A stretch of DNA of 64,000 bases from JAJUFS01 sp036381175. Its GTDB lineage: Bacteria > Pseudomonadota > Gammaproteobacteria > Natronospirales > JAJUFS01. Shown here in pieces: positions 1 to 8,473 of this stretch. The DNA is taken from NCBI GenBank assembly GCA_036381175.1, contig DASVDI010000041.1, positions 30,130 through 94,129 on the forward strand, given 5' to 3'. Every line of letters begins with the position of its first letter. Positions within the stretch are counted from its first letter, which is position 1. A model generated the notes under the pieces. That model saw nothing but the letters and a program-made list of their open reading frames with translations. It did not search any database and had not been told where the DNA came from. The position numbers were made by a program, and so were the translations under genes.

Positions 1-147
1 TTCTTCTGCCCCTGCCACGGTTCGAAGTTCGATCTGGCTGGACGCGTTTACAAGGGTGTGCCCGCGCCGCTGAACCTGCAGGTGCCGGCGCACCGCTACC
101 TGAACGAAAGCACGATCCTGATCGGCGAAGATGGAGGAGCTGCCTGA
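1..147 (+). CDS. petA: Ubiquinol-cytochrome c reductase Rieske iron-sulfur subunit (C-terminal fragment)
   Basis: The window opens inside this gene; only the last 48 residues are present. They contain the second cluster-binding box of Rieske proteins, CPCHGS, followed by the FDLAGRVYKGVPAP stretch that closes the cluster-binding subdomain. The protein carries the 2Fe-2S centre that moves electrons from ubiquinol to cytochrome c1 in the bc1 complex at the inner membrane. Its stop codon overlaps the start of petB by one base (TGATG), so the two are translationally coupled in a petABC operon. The identification is firm despite the truncation. Confidence 0.95.
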   Translation, partial: FFCPCHGSKFDLAGRVYKGVPAPLNLQVPAHRYLNESTILIGEDGGAA

Positions 148-1574
148 TGAGTCGCCCTGAATGGGATTATTTCGATCGCGTCGGCGAGGGCTGGAACCGT
201 TTCATCGGGTGGATCGACGAGCGCATGCCGATGACATCGTTCCTGCGCAGCCAATTGCACGACTACTACGCGCCGAAGAATTTCAACTTCTGGTATTACT
301 TCGGCGTGCTGGCGCTGGTTGTGTTCGTCAACCAGATCGTCACCGGCATCTTTCTCACCATGAGTTACAAGCCGTCGGCCGCCGAGGCGTTCGCGTCCGT
401 CGAATACATCATGCGCGACGTGGAGTGGGGCTGGCTGATCCGCTACATGCATTCCACCGGCGCGTCGATGTTCTTCGTGGTCGTTTACCTGCACATGTTC
501 CGCGGCCTGATGTACGGTTCGTACAAGGCACCGCGCGAGCTGCTTTGGATTTTCGGCATGCTGGTGTATGTCGCGCTGATGGCGGAAGCCTTCATGGGTT
601 ATTTGCTGCCGTGGGGACAGATGTCGTACTGGGGTGCGCAGGTCATCATCTCGCTGTTCGGCGCTATCCCGGCGATCGGTGAACCGCTGGCGGTGTGGAT
701 TCGCGGCGACTTCGCCGTGTCCGATATCACGCTGAACCGTTTCTTCGCGCTGCATGTCATCGCGATGCCGCTGATCCTGATCCTGCTGGTCGTGTTCCAC
801 CTGGTGGCATTGCGCCACAACGGTTCGAGCAATCCCGACGGCATCGAGATCAAGAAGCACAAGGGTCCGGATGGCAAGCCGCTCGACGGCATTCCCTTCC
901 ATCCGTACTACACGCTCAAGGACCTGGTCGGCGTGATCGTGTTCGCCGCGCTGTTTGCGATCGTGGTGTTCTTCTCGCCGGACATGGGCGGCTATTTCCT
1001 CGAGCACGCGAACTTCATTCCGGCGAATCCGCTGGTGACGCCGGAGCACATCGCGCCGGTGTGGTTCTTCACGCCGTTCTACGCAATCCTGCGCGCCGTG
1101 CCGGACAAGTTCCTCGGTGTGCTGGCGATGGGTGCTGCGATTTTCGTGCTGTTCCTGCTGCCATGGATCGACCGGAACCCGGTGAAGTCGATGCGCTATC
1201 GCGGCGTGCTGTACAAGGCGTTGGTGATCCTGTTCGCGGTTACATTCATCGTGCTCGGCTACCTCGGCCTGAAGCCGCCGACACGCGTGTTCTCCGAGCT
1301 GGCACTGCGCTTTGCCGAACTCTACTTCCTGTTCTTCTTCATCTCGTGGGCCTATTCGAAGGTTCGTACGCGCAAGTTCATGATCGGCGCAACCGTTGCC
1401 GCGCTCGTGGTGATCACCGTGGTCGATATGCTTCGCTGGGACGCAGCGAACGCGGCGTTGATGCTGAAAATGTGGCTGATTCCCGCGCTCTACACGGCCG
1501 GATTCCTGCTGCTGGCGGCGTTCACGCGCTTGAACGATTCGAAACCTGTTCCGGAAAGGGTGACGTTCGAATGA
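147..1574 (+). CDS. petB: Cytochrome b subunit of the bc1 complex
   Basis: Membrane core of ubiquinol-cytochrome c reductase, 475 residues, which is long for the family because of a C-terminal extension with extra hydrophobic segments. Paired haem-ligand histidines are visible in RYMHSTGASMFF/VYLHMFRG and in FALHVIAMP/VFHLVALRH. The quinol-oxidation site motif, PEWY in many homologues, reads PVWF here (residues 304-307, in HIAPVWFFTPFY), so the acidic residue is absent. The gene lies between petA (1-base overlap) and petC (4-base ATGA overlap), the standard order. It transfers electrons between the Qo and Qi sites and contributes to the proton gradient. Confidence 0.97.
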   Translation: MSRPEWDYFDRVGEGWNRFIGWIDERMPMTSFLRSQLHDYYAPKNFNFWYYFGVLALVVFVNQIVTGIFLTMSYKPSAAEAFASVEYIMRDVEWGWLIRYMHSTGASMFFVVVYLHMFRGLMYGSYKAPRELLWIFGMLVYVALMAEAFMGYLLPWGQMSYWGAQVIISLFGAIPAIGEPLAVWIRGDFAVSDITLNRFFALHVIAMPLILILLVVFHLVALRHNGSSNPDGIEIKKHKGPDGKPLDGIPFHPYYTLKDLVGVIVFAALFAIVVFFSPDMGGYFLEHANFIPANPLVTPEHIAPVWFFTPFYAILRAVPDKFLGVLAMGAAIFVLFLLPWIDRNPVKSMRYRGVLYKALVILFAVTFIVLGYLGLKPPTRVFSELALRFAELYFLFFFISWAYSKVRTRKFMIGATVAALVVITVVDMLRWDAANAALMLKMWLIPALYTAGFLLLAAFTRLNDSKPVPERVTFE

Positions 1575-2326
1575 AAAGAATAGTCTTCTTCAGTCTTTCA
1601 GCGGCGCTGTTGCTTGCCGTCTCACCGTTTGCAGCAAGCGCATCGTCCGCGGGTGCTCACCTGGACGAGGCGAACAACACGCTCGCCAATACCGCGTCGC
1701 TGCAGCGTGGCGCGAAATATTTCGTGAATTACTGCCTTGGCTGTCATTCGTTGAAGTACGTGCGCTACGAAAGCCTTATCGACGATCTCGGCATCAGCGA
1801 ACAGCAGCTGATGGAAAATCTCATGTTCACGGCGGAAAAGCCGACCGAGATGATGACCATTGCCATGAACGATGCCGATGCTGAACGCTGGTTCGGTGTC
1901 GCGCCACCCGATCTTTCGCTCACGGCACGTTCGCGCGGCACGGACTGGATCTACACCTATCTGCGCAGTTTCTACCTGGATGAATCGCGTCCCATCGGCG
2001 TGAACAACACCGTGCTGCCGAACGCGAGCATGCCCCATGTGCTCGCGCCGTTGCAGGGTTACCAGGAAGCGGTGTTTGAAGACGTGGTGGACGCTGAGGG
2101 CAACCACCACGAGGAATTCGTACGTTTCGAAGCGCCGGTTGGCGGCAAGCTTTCACCCGAGGAGTACGACGAGGTTGTTCGCGACATCGTCAACTTTCTC
2201 GAATATGTCAGCGAGCCCGTGAAACTCGAACGGCAGGCGCTTGGCATCGGCGTGCTGACCTTCCTGCTTGTGTTCTTCCTGTTCGCGTATTTCCTCAAGC
2301 GCGAATACTGGAAGGACGTCCATTGA
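1571..2326 (+). CDS. petC: Cytochrome c1
   Basis: A 251-residue c-type cytochrome subunit of the bc1 complex that takes electrons from the Rieske protein and passes them to soluble cytochrome c. It has an N-terminal signal peptide (MKRIVFFSLSAALLLAV then AASASS), the haem-attachment motif CLGCH near residue 54, and a C-terminal membrane anchor (GVLTFLLVFFLFAYFL) followed by a positive tail. The start is the ATG that overlaps the petB stop by four bases; a longer upstream frame is an out-of-frame reading of petB. The segment ASMPHVL probably supplies the methionine haem ligand region. Confidence 0.96.
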   Translation: MKRIVFFSLSAALLLAVSPFAASASSAGAHLDEANNTLANTASLQRGAKYFVNYCLGCHSLKYVRYESLIDDLGISEQQLMENLMFTAEKPTEMMTIAMNDADAERWFGVAPPDLSLTARSRGTDWIYTYLRSFYLDESRPIGVNNTVLPNASMPHVLAPLQGYQEAVFEDVVDAEGNHHEEFVRFEAPVGGKLSPEEYDEVVRDIVNFLEYVSEPVKLERQALGIGVLTFLLVFFLFAYFLKREYWKDVH

Positions 2327-2337
2327 TGGCCGGGCTA

Positions 2338-2375
2338 TTGGCCATGACCGGAGCCGCGTCGCGGCTCCGGGCCAA
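2338..2375 (+). terminator. GC-rich hairpin between petC and sspA
   Basis: A perfect 10-bp stem (CCGGAGCCGC, 2348-2357, with GCGGCTCCGG, 2361-2370) on a 3-base loop lies 12 bases after the petC region. An outer TTGGC/GCCAA pairing extends it. No run of T follows, so it may be a processing or transcript-stabilising hairpin rather than a complete intrinsic terminator. Confidence 0.4.
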
Positions 2376-2405
2376 ACCGGACGCTTGAGTCCAGGAGATT
2401 ACAGC

Positions 2406-3041
2406 ATGGCAGTCATTACCAGTCGGCGTTCCGTAATGACGCTTTTTTCCCGCCCCACCGATCCGCACAGTCATCGTGTGCGCCTGGTGCTGGCGGAAAA
2501 GGGCATCACTTACGATGTGGTCGATATCGAAGGCGATGACCTGCCCGAGGATCTGATCGACCTCAATCCCTACAACACGGTTCCGACACTGGTTGATCGC
2601 GAGCTGGTGCTCTATGACGTGCGCACGATCATGGAATACCTCGACGAGCGTTTTCCGCATCCGCCGTTGATGCCTGTCGATCCCGTCAACCGTGCACGCT
2701 TTCGCCTTGCCATGTTCCGCATTGAACAGGACTGGTATTCGCTCGTCGATGTCATCGAATCGTCCGATGATCGCAGTGCGGTGAACAAGGCGAAGAAGGA
2801 ACTGCGTGACGCCGTCATGGCGACCGCGGATGCCTTTTCGCTCAAGCCCTTCTTTCTCAGTGACGAGTTCTCGCTGGTTGATTGCTGCATTGGCCCGATC
2901 CTCTGGAGGCTGCAGAAATACGACATCGAACTGCCGGCTCAGGCGAAAGCCATCCAGAAATATTCGGAGCGCATGTTCAAGCGGCCGTCGTTCAAGAACA
3001 GCCTTACCGAAATCGAGCAGGAACTGCGTCACCGGCAATGA
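2406..3041 (+). CDS. sspA: Stringent starvation protein A (glutathione S-transferase fold)
   Basis: A 211-residue protein with a thioredoxin-like N-terminal domain (TLFSRPTDPHSHRVRLVLAEKG, then the cis-proline region NTVPTLVDRELVLYD) and an all-helical C-terminal half, the layout of SspA. In enterobacteria SspA binds RNA polymerase and modulates transcription in stationary phase and stress; the catalytic glutathione-binding residues of true transferases are not expected. The start is the ATG preceded by CCAGGAGATTACAGC; a longer frame runs back into petC. The position after petABC and the 4-base overlap with sspB are typical of gammaproteobacteria. Confidence 0.93.
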   Translation: MAVITSRRSVMTLFSRPTDPHSHRVRLVLAEKGITYDVVDIEGDDLPEDLIDLNPYNTVPTLVDRELVLYDVRTIMEYLDERFPHPPLMPVDPVNRARFRLAMFRIEQDWYSLVDVIESSDDRSAVNKAKKELRDAVMATADAFSLKPFFLSDEFSLVDCCIGPILWRLQKYDIELPAQAKAIQKYSERMFKRPSFKNSLTEIEQELRHRQ

Positions 3042-3436
3042 TCTCCCGCCGGCCTTACCTGATTCGCGCATTGCACGAGTGGTTGCTGGATTCCGGCGAA
3101 GTGCCGCACTTGCTGGTCGACGCGACTGTTGCGGGTGCTGACCTTCCCGAGTCCTACGTCAAGGATGGACGCATCGTCCTGAACATTGGCGGTGCGGCAG
3201 TGCAGTCGCTGGATCTCGGCAATGATGAAATCATTTTCTCCGCCCGCTTCGGCGGCACGCCGCGCACCGTGCGCTTTCCGCCTGTAGCCGTCATCGCGAT
3301 CTACGGCCGCGATTCGGGGCAGGGCATGATGTTCGGTCCCGACGACGATGGCGATCCTCCTCCCGATGGTTCGTCACCAGGCGATGACGCCAAACCGGCG
3401 AAACCGGGCAAGCCGTCGTTGAAGATCATCAAGTGA
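3038..3436 (+). CDS. sspB: ClpXP protease specificity-enhancing adaptor SspB
   Basis: A 132-residue adaptor that delivers ssrA-tagged proteins from stalled ribosomes to ClpXP. Residues 1 to about 95 form the substrate-binding core (RPYLIRALHEWLLDSG, then VDATV and VLNIGGAAVQ). A flexible acidic, Pro/Gly-rich linker follows (DDDGDPPPDGSSPGDD), and the last residues SLKIIK match the conserved ClpX-docking tail of the family (ALRVVK type). The start ATG overlaps the sspA stop (ATGA). The longer reading frame that begins inside sspA is out of frame with it and is not used. Confidence 0.93.
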   Translation: MISRRPYLIRALHEWLLDSGEVPHLLVDATVAGADLPESYVKDGRIVLNIGGAAVQSLDLGNDEIIFSARFGGTPRTVRFPPVAVIAIYGRDSGQGMMFGPDDDGDPPPDGSSPGDDAKPAKPGKPSLKIIK

Positions 3437-3490
3437 TCGAAGCGCGGACGATGGTTATCGAAGGAACGTGCGAGCGGCATCCTGCTGCGA

Positions 3491-4009
3491 ATGAAGATCG
3501 CAAGAACTGATTCCTCTCCCGGCATGATCGAAATCGTCGTCGCCGACATCGCCACGCTTCACGTTGATGCCATCGTCAACGCCGCGAACGAATCGCTGCT
3601 TGGTGGCGGCGGTGTCGATGGCGCGATTCACCGCGCTGCCGGGGCCGAACTGCTTGCCTTCACCCGCACACTCGGCGGCTGTCCAACAGGGCACGCGAAA
3701 GTTTCGCCGGGTTTTCGATTGCCTGCGAAATGGATCATCCATGCGGTCGGTCCCGTCTGGCGCGGCGGCGATGCGGGTGAACCGGAATTGCTGGAAAGCG
3801 CGTATCGAAATTCGTTCCGGCTCGCACTCGAGAAGAACGCGCACAGTATCGCGTTTCCCGCCATCAGCACCGGTGTCTACGGGTATCCGAAAGAGAAGGC
3901 CACACACATTGCATTGAAGGTCATGCGCGAATACGAGAAGGATTTCGCGAGAATAATTGTGTGCTGTTTCAGCGAGAGCGATGCGGAAATCTACCGGGGC
4001 TTGATGTAG
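3491..4009 (+). CDS. Macro-domain protein, probable O-acetyl-ADP-ribose deacetylase (YmdB-like)
   Basis: A 172-residue single macro domain. The ADP-ribose-binding signature is clear: VDAIVNAANESLLGGGGV then DGAIHRAAG near the N-terminus and AISTGVYGYP near residue 125. Members hydrolyse O-acetyl-ADP-ribose or remove ADP-ribose from proteins; E. coli YmdB also modulates RNase III. The actual substrate cannot be read from sequence. No good ribosome-binding site precedes 3491; an in-frame ATG at 3524 would give a start closer to YmdB. Its TAG stop lies inside the left arm of the REP doublet at 4006-4054. It does not look operonic with sspB (54-base gap). Confidence 0.85.
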   Translation: MKIARTDSSPGMIEIVVADIATLHVDAIVNAANESLLGGGGVDGAIHRAAGAELLAFTRTLGGCPTGHAKVSPGFRLPAKWIIHAVGPVWRGGDAGEPELLESAYRNSFRLALEKNAHSIAFPAISTGVYGYPKEKATHIALKVMREYEKDFARIIVCCFSESDAEIYRGLM

Positions 4010-4054
4010 GAGCGCCTTCAGGCGCGAATTTTTCGCGCCTGAAGGCGCTCCTAC
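4006..4054. repeat. Inverted REP doublet (REPIN-like), copy 1
   Basis: Perfect 23-bp inverted repeat (4006-4028 and 4032-4054) with a 3-base loop. Each arm starts with GTAG at its outer end and contains its own small hairpin (GCGCC-TTCA-GGCGC), which is the structure of GTAG-class REP sequences mobilised by RAYT transposases; two in opposite orientation make a REPIN. The same 23-base arm recurs at 62856-62903. The macro-domain gene stops at 4007-4009 and the convergent FAD oxidase at 4053-4051, both inside the arms. It could also act as a bidirectional terminator or mRNA-protecting hairpin. Confidence 0.85.
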
Positions 4055-5463
4055 ACCTCCGGAAAGAATTTTCCGGGATTCAATATTCCCTTCGGATCGA
4101 ACTGCGCCTTGATCCGGCGCATCATGGCAAGCGTTCCCGGTTCGATTTCAAGCCCGACATATTCCTTCTTCACAAGGCCGATGCCGTGTTCGCCGGAAAG
4201 TGTACCGCCGAGTTCAAGCACCAGCGCGAACACGTCGTTGAGACACTGGTCGGCAACCGCCATCTGTCTCGCATCATCCGGGTCAACGAGCAGGTTGACA
4301 TGAATGTTGCCGTTGCCCGCATGACCGAAGTTCACGATCGTGATGTCGTGCTGCCGTGACAATTCCTGCAAGCCGCCGATCAATTCCGCCATTCGTGACA
4401 CGGGCACGACGACATCTTCGTTGATTTTCTTCGGTGCGATTTTTCGCAATGCCGGTGAAAGCGCCTTCCGCGCAGCCCACAAGGCGCGCGTTTCTTCCGA
4501 TGTCTGTGCACGGTGCAGTTCGATCAGGCCTTCGCCTTCAACGGCGCGCGCAACCAGGGCCGTTGCTGCATCGAGAAATTCAGATTGGCCATCCACTTCG
4601 ATCAACAACATCGTGCCGGCATTTGTCGGCAGATCAGTCTCTGCGTAGTCATGAATCATCGCGATCGCCGTCGCATCGATGAACTCCAGCGCGCAGGGCG
4701 TGACGGGTTGCGCCATGATGCGAGAGACAGCGGCCGCAGCGGCGGTCATGTCATTGAAGGTTGCGCGCAAGGTGTGCTTTGCGGGTTGCAGGGGCGTCAG
4801 TTTGAGCGTGGCTTCCGTGATCACGCCGAGCGTGCCTTCCGAGCCGATCAGCAAGCGCGTCAGATCGTAGCCAACCACTCCTTTCGTGGTGTAAACACCC
4901 GTTCGCAATTCCGTGCCGTCGCCTGCGATTGCGCGCAAGCCAAGTGCGTTGTCACGCGGCGTGCCGTACTTCACCGCGCGCGGTCCTGCGGAATTGCACG
5001 CGAGGTTTCCGCCGACGGTCGAGTAGGCGGACGAGGTCGGATCCGGCGGCCAGAAAAATCCTTCGCGTCCCGCCGCTTCCTGCAGTTGCGCGTTCGTCAC
5101 ACCCGGTTGCACGACGGCAACACGATTGGCGGCGTCGATACGAACGATGCGATTCATTCGCTCCAGCGCAAGCACCAATCCGCCGGCAACGGGAACGGCA
5201 GCACCCGCAGTGCCGCTGCCGAGACCGCGTGAAACCAATGGCAAATCATGCTCGTGACAAGCGCGAATGATCGCAAGCACTTCATCGTGCGATTCGGGAA
5301 ATGCGACAAGATCCGGCAGCGCCTGCTGGCGGGAATTGTCGTAGCTGTAGGGATACCGGTCACCAGGATCATCGAGCAGGCGTTCGCCGAGCAGCGATTT
5401 CAGTGCTGCATGAACGTCGCGCACCGCTTGCGCGTGATCTGCAGTGACGGTCTCGCGTCGCAT
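4051..5463 (-). CDS. FAD-linked oxidase, GlcD / D-lactate dehydrogenase family
   Basis: A 470-residue flavoenzyme. The N-terminal FAD-binding PCMH domain shows VAFPESHDEVLAIIRAC, SRGLGSGTAGAAVPV and PPDPTSSAYSTVGGNLACN; the C-terminal cap domain carries FGHAGNGNIHVN and GTLSGEHGIGLVK, the hallmark of the GlcD/DLD group. Such enzymes oxidise 2-hydroxy acids (glycolate, D-lactate, D-2-hydroxyglutarate) and pass electrons to quinone or an electron-transfer protein. No glcE/glcF partner lies nearby, so a stand-alone D-2-hydroxyacid dehydrogenase is likelier than glycolate oxidase. It starts 9 bases after diaA and is probably the last gene of the lpoA-yraN-diaA operon. Confidence 0.85.
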   Translation of the reverse strand: MRRETVTADHAQAVRDVHAALKSLLGERLLDDPGDRYPYSYDNSRQQALPDLVAFPESHDEVLAIIRACHEHDLPLVSRGLGSGTAGAAVPVAGGLVLALERMNRIVRIDAANRVAVVQPGVTNAQLQEAAGREGFFWPPDPTSSAYSTVGGNLACNSAGPRAVKYGTPRDNALGLRAIAGDGTELRTGVYTTKGVVGYDLTRLLIGSEGTLGVITEATLKLTPLQPAKHTLRATFNDMTAAAAAVSRIMAQPVTPCALEFIDATAIAMIHDYAETDLPTNAGTMLLIEVDGQSEFLDAATALVARAVEGEGLIELHRAQTSEETRALWAARKALSPALRKIAPKKINEDVVVPVSRMAELIGGLQELSRQHDITIVNFGHAGNGNIHVNLLVDPDDARQMAVADQCLNDVFALVLELGGTLSGEHGIGLVKKEYVGLEIEPGTLAMMRRIKAQFDPKGILNPGKFFPEV

Positions 5464-5472
5464 GGGTTTGCT

Positions 5473-6075
5473 TCAGGTTTCGCCGAGTACGCGCGCGTCG
5501 ATGAGATCGCAAAGGCAGTGAATCAGCACGAGATGCACTTCCTGGATGCGCGCCGTGCGTTCCGCCGGAACGCGCAACTCCACGTCTGCTTCACCAAGAT
5601 GTCCCGCCATTTCACCGCCGTTGCGTCCCGTAAAGGCGATCACGGACATGCCGCGCTCATGTGCGGCGTCGATGGCACGCACCACGTTCGGCGAATTGCC
5701 GCTGGTGGAAATCGCGAGCAATACGTCACCGGCTTGCCCGAGCGCGCGCACTTGCTTGGAGAAAATATCGCGGTAGTCGTAATCGTTGGCGATGGAGGTC
5801 AGCGTGGAGCTGTCCGTGGTGAGCGCGATCGCGGGCAAGGCGGGGCGCTCGCGCTCGAAACGGTTCAACAGCTCGGAAGAAAAATGCTGCGCGTCGGCTG
5901 CAGAGCCGCCATTGCCACAGGTGAGAATCTTGCGATTGTCCAGCAACGCGGAACTTGCGAGTTCCGCCGCGCGACTGATCGATGGCGTGAGTACATCGAC
6001 CGCGCGCCGCTTGGTTTCGATGCTTTCGAGAAAGTGATCGCGAATGCGTTGTTCGATGTCCAATGGATTCTCCAT
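5473..6075 (-). CDS. diaA: SIS-domain protein DiaA (DnaA initiator-associating) / phosphoheptose isomerase-like
   Basis: A 200-residue single SIS domain: CGNGGSAADAQHFSSELLNR (phosphosugar-binding loop), ALTTDSSTLTSIANDY, and AISTSGNSPNVVRAID. The family includes GmhA, which isomerises sedoheptulose 7-phosphate, and its paralogue DiaA, which binds DnaA at oriC and promotes timely replication initiation. Sequence alone does not separate them cleanly. The order lpoA-yraN-diaA is the conserved E. coli context for DiaA, so that name is preferred. It starts 14 bases after yraN. Confidence 0.8.
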   Translation of the reverse strand: MENPLDIEQRIRDHFLESIETKRRAVDVLTPSISRAAELASSALLDNRKILTCGNGGSAADAQHFSSELLNRFERERPALPAIALTTDSSTLTSIANDYDYRDIFSKQVRALGQAGDVLLAISTSGNSPNVVRAIDAAHERGMSVIAFTGRNGGEMAGHLGEADVELRVPAERTARIQEVHLVLIHCLCDLIDARVLGET

Positions 6076-6089
6076 TGCAGATTATTCGG

Positions 6090-6482
6090 TCATTCGTTGG
6101 GGCGGAAGGCGTCGGTTATCCATTCCGTGCGCGTCGTCGCGGCATTGGCCGCACCGTCGATCGCAACGATATCAAAACGGGCGGGCCGATGCGCGAGGCG
6201 CGATTGCTCGAGAAACCGCAGGGCGGCGCGTATCAGTCGCTTCTGTTTCGCGGGCGTGACACTTGCCGCCGCGCCGCCGAAATTATTGTTCAGCCGCGCG
6301 CGTACCTCGACAAAAACGATCTGTCCCGCGTGTTCCATCACGAGATCGATCTCGCCCCAGCGGGTCTGGTAGTTCTCCGCAAGCACTTTCAGCCCGCGTG
6401 CTTCGAGAAAACGTCGCGCGAGCTGCTCTGCATTGCGGCCGCGTTCCTTGTTGTCCTCAGTGTTGCGGCGGAGAGGCGGCAT
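6090..6482 (-). CDS. yraN: UPF0102 protein YraN, predicted endonuclease-like
   Basis: A 130-residue protein of the YraN family, which has a restriction-endonuclease-like fold. Key residues are visible: E in RRNAEQLARRFLEARG, the WGEIDLVM motif (catalytic Asp position) and VFVEVRAR (the E-x-K type position, here EVR). Function is not established in most bacteria; proposals involve DNA repair or recombination. The chosen ATG (6482) starts MPPLRRN and lies inside the end of lpoA (26-base overlap); the frame continues upstream, but those codons are the shifted lpoA tail. Confidence 0.85.
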   Translation of the reverse strand: MPPLRRNTEDNKERGRNAEQLARRFLEARGLKVLAENYQTRWGEIDLVMEHAGQIVFVEVRARLNNNFGGAAASVTPAKQKRLIRAALRFLEQSRLAHRPARFDIVAIDGAANAATTRTEWITDAFRPNE

Positions 6483-8385
6483 GCACAGTTCCTTGTGCCG
6501 GTGTGGGTTCCTCGACGGCGGGCAACAACTGCGGTTCGCCGCCCTGGAAACGCGCCCAGTAAAGATCACGGCGAATGCGCTGCTGCGGATCCATGCTCAG
6601 CAATCCGGTCATGGCCGGCAGCGGGTTCTGCAAAGCGGGATCGTCGCCAAGAATCAGCGGCACCAGGCGGAAGGCGTCGAAACCCAGCGCGTACAGGCGG
6701 CCAGCGCGTTCAAAACGTCCGGGCCAGAGGTCTGCAATGTTGTCGCGAATTTCCTGGCCGATGGCATCGGGCGCAAGTATCCACGGCATGTCGGCAAAAC
6801 GAATGCCGTCCAGATCGCGATCAGGCTGCCCCGGGCGATACACGTGGCTGGTCGCATAAACGGGAACGTCGATGGCGTGATGAAAACGCAACTGCGGTTT
6901 CAGAAGCCGCGCTTCATCCGCATCGGCGGCCAGGAAAATGAATTCCACGTCCTGCCGGCGGCGCGGTTCGAATTCCATGTACTGGCCGGTGATGCTGCGC
7001 AACTGCTGGTAGCGCATCCGGCTTTCATCAAGGTTCAGCATGCGCATGATCGGCGTTGAATAGTCCGCGTGCCCAGGCTGATAGCGTTGAACGGTGAGCA
7101 GTTCGCCGCCCAGTTCCTCGAAGCGCGCGCGGAAGGCCGCGGTCATCCGCAGACCGAATTCGGTGTCGGGCACAAGCGCCGCGGCGCGCGTGTAACCTTT
7201 CGCGATGCTGCGTTCAGCGACCTGGATGGCTTCGTCTTCGGGCAGCAAGCCGAACTGCACGAGATTGTCGCGCGCCATCGCGGCGTCCGAGGGATCGAGA
7301 TAGTTCAGGCCCAGCACGGGAACCTGGATGTCTTCGGCACGATTGATCGCGTTCAGCGCGTCCTTGGTCAGCGGTCCGACAATGATGCCCGCGCCTTTCT
7401 GCACCGCTTCACGTGCGGCGCGCACGGCTGCGGCGGGATCACCGCCGGTGTCGAGCACGAGGACCTGCGGCGCATCCGCATGCGCGGAATGCTGGTACAG
7501 CCCCGCAAGAAAACCATCACGCACCACTTCTGCGGATGTGCTGAACCGGCCGCTCAAGGGCAACAGCAGCGCGATGGTTTCCGGATACGTGAAACGGCGC
7601 TGGTGCTCGGCGCGGATTTCATCCAGCAGCAACCGGTTGGCGGGATGACCGGCGTAACGGCGCGACCATTGATCAAGCCGGCTCGCGAAACCGTGCGGAT
7701 CCTGCCAGGCGGTTTGCCCGATGCGTCCAAGCGCGATCCAGCCGCGCACCGCTGCATTCGTTTCCGGCGGCAACTGTTCGAGGTTCAACGGCTCGCGTGC
7801 GCGCGACAGGCCGATCCAGATCAAGCGGCTGTCGGTGAGTTTCACGTTTGCATCCGTGCTCGACTGCAGGTGTTCGTTCAGTAGTGTCGTGGCTTCCAGC
7901 GTCGCGCCCAGTTGATAAAGCGCTCGGCCATGCACGCGCACGGCCTGGTCGAAAAATTCCGGACTGAAACGTTGCGCTTCAAGCAGCAGCAGCGCCTGGC
8001 GCGGATTCTGTTGGAACAGTGAAAGCTCCGCTTCCACCAGCGTGCCGCGTTCCGCGAGGCGGCCGGTCGGTGGCAGCGGTCGCGCGGATTCCAGCGCGCG
8101 CGCCGCTGCATCGACACGGCGCGCTGCAAGCCAGGCATCGGCGGCGGCAAGCCATGCTTCCTTCTGCGCGTCGCCTTCGCTGTCACGCGCGAGTTCTTCG
8201 AACGCCATGGCAGCCGCGACCGGATCCTGCGAGAGCAGCTCGCCCGCTTTCTGCATTTCGGCGTTGAACATGGCTTCGCGTTCGGGATCAGGTCCGGTTG
8301 CGCACGCAGCGAGCAGCAGCGCGGCGAGCAGCGGCAATAATCGAAGATGGCGAATGTGAACGTTGGCGGAAGCGCTGGCTTGCAT
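6457..8385 (-). CDS. lpoA: Penicillin-binding protein activator LpoA (outer-membrane lipoprotein)
   Basis: A 642-residue lipoprotein with a signal peptide ending in the lipobox LLLAAC. An N-terminal TPR-like helical region (about residues 30-240) is followed by a periplasmic-binding-protein-like domain beginning near ALLLPLSGRFSTSAEVVRDG. This is the two-domain layout of LpoA, which reaches through the peptidoglycan to stimulate PBP1A transpeptidase. The ATG at 8385 is preceded by GAGGT; codons further upstream are not needed for the signal peptide. The divergent position relative to rsmI and the downstream yraN-diaA match the enterobacterial locus. Confidence 0.88.
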   Translation of the reverse strand: MQASASANVHIRHLRLLPLLAALLLAACATGPDPEREAMFNAEMQKAGELLSQDPVAAAMAFEELARDSEGDAQKEAWLAAADAWLAARRVDAAARALESARPLPPTGRLAERGTLVEAELSLFQQNPRQALLLLEAQRFSPEFFDQAVRVHGRALYQLGATLEATTLLNEHLQSSTDANVKLTDSRLIWIGLSRAREPLNLEQLPPETNAAVRGWIALGRIGQTAWQDPHGFASRLDQWSRRYAGHPANRLLLDEIRAEHQRRFTYPETIALLLPLSGRFSTSAEVVRDGFLAGLYQHSAHADAPQVLVLDTGGDPAAAVRAAREAVQKGAGIIVGPLTKDALNAINRAEDIQVPVLGLNYLDPSDAAMARDNLVQFGLLPEDEAIQVAERSIAKGYTRAAALVPDTEFGLRMTAAFRARFEELGGELLTVQRYQPGHADYSTPIMRMLNLDESRMRYQQLRSITGQYMEFEPRRRQDVEFIFLAADADEARLLKPQLRFHHAIDVPVYATSHVYRPGQPDRDLDGIRFADMPWILAPDAIGQEIRDNIADLWPGRFERAGRLYALGFDAFRLVPLILGDDPALQNPLPAMTGLLSMDPQQRIRRDLYWARFQGGEPQLLPAVEEPTPAQGTVHAASPPQH

Positions 8386-8473
8386 GTAGTCTCGACCTCG
8401 TTGCCGAAAGAAGCCCGCGACGCGGGCCTTGGCAGTACGGAAAGACCGCAAAGTATCGAGTGGTGACCACAGA

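Noticed and set aside
695..1570. Long in-frame extension upstream of petC
   Set aside because: It is the shifted reading of petB; the petC signal peptide begins at 1571.
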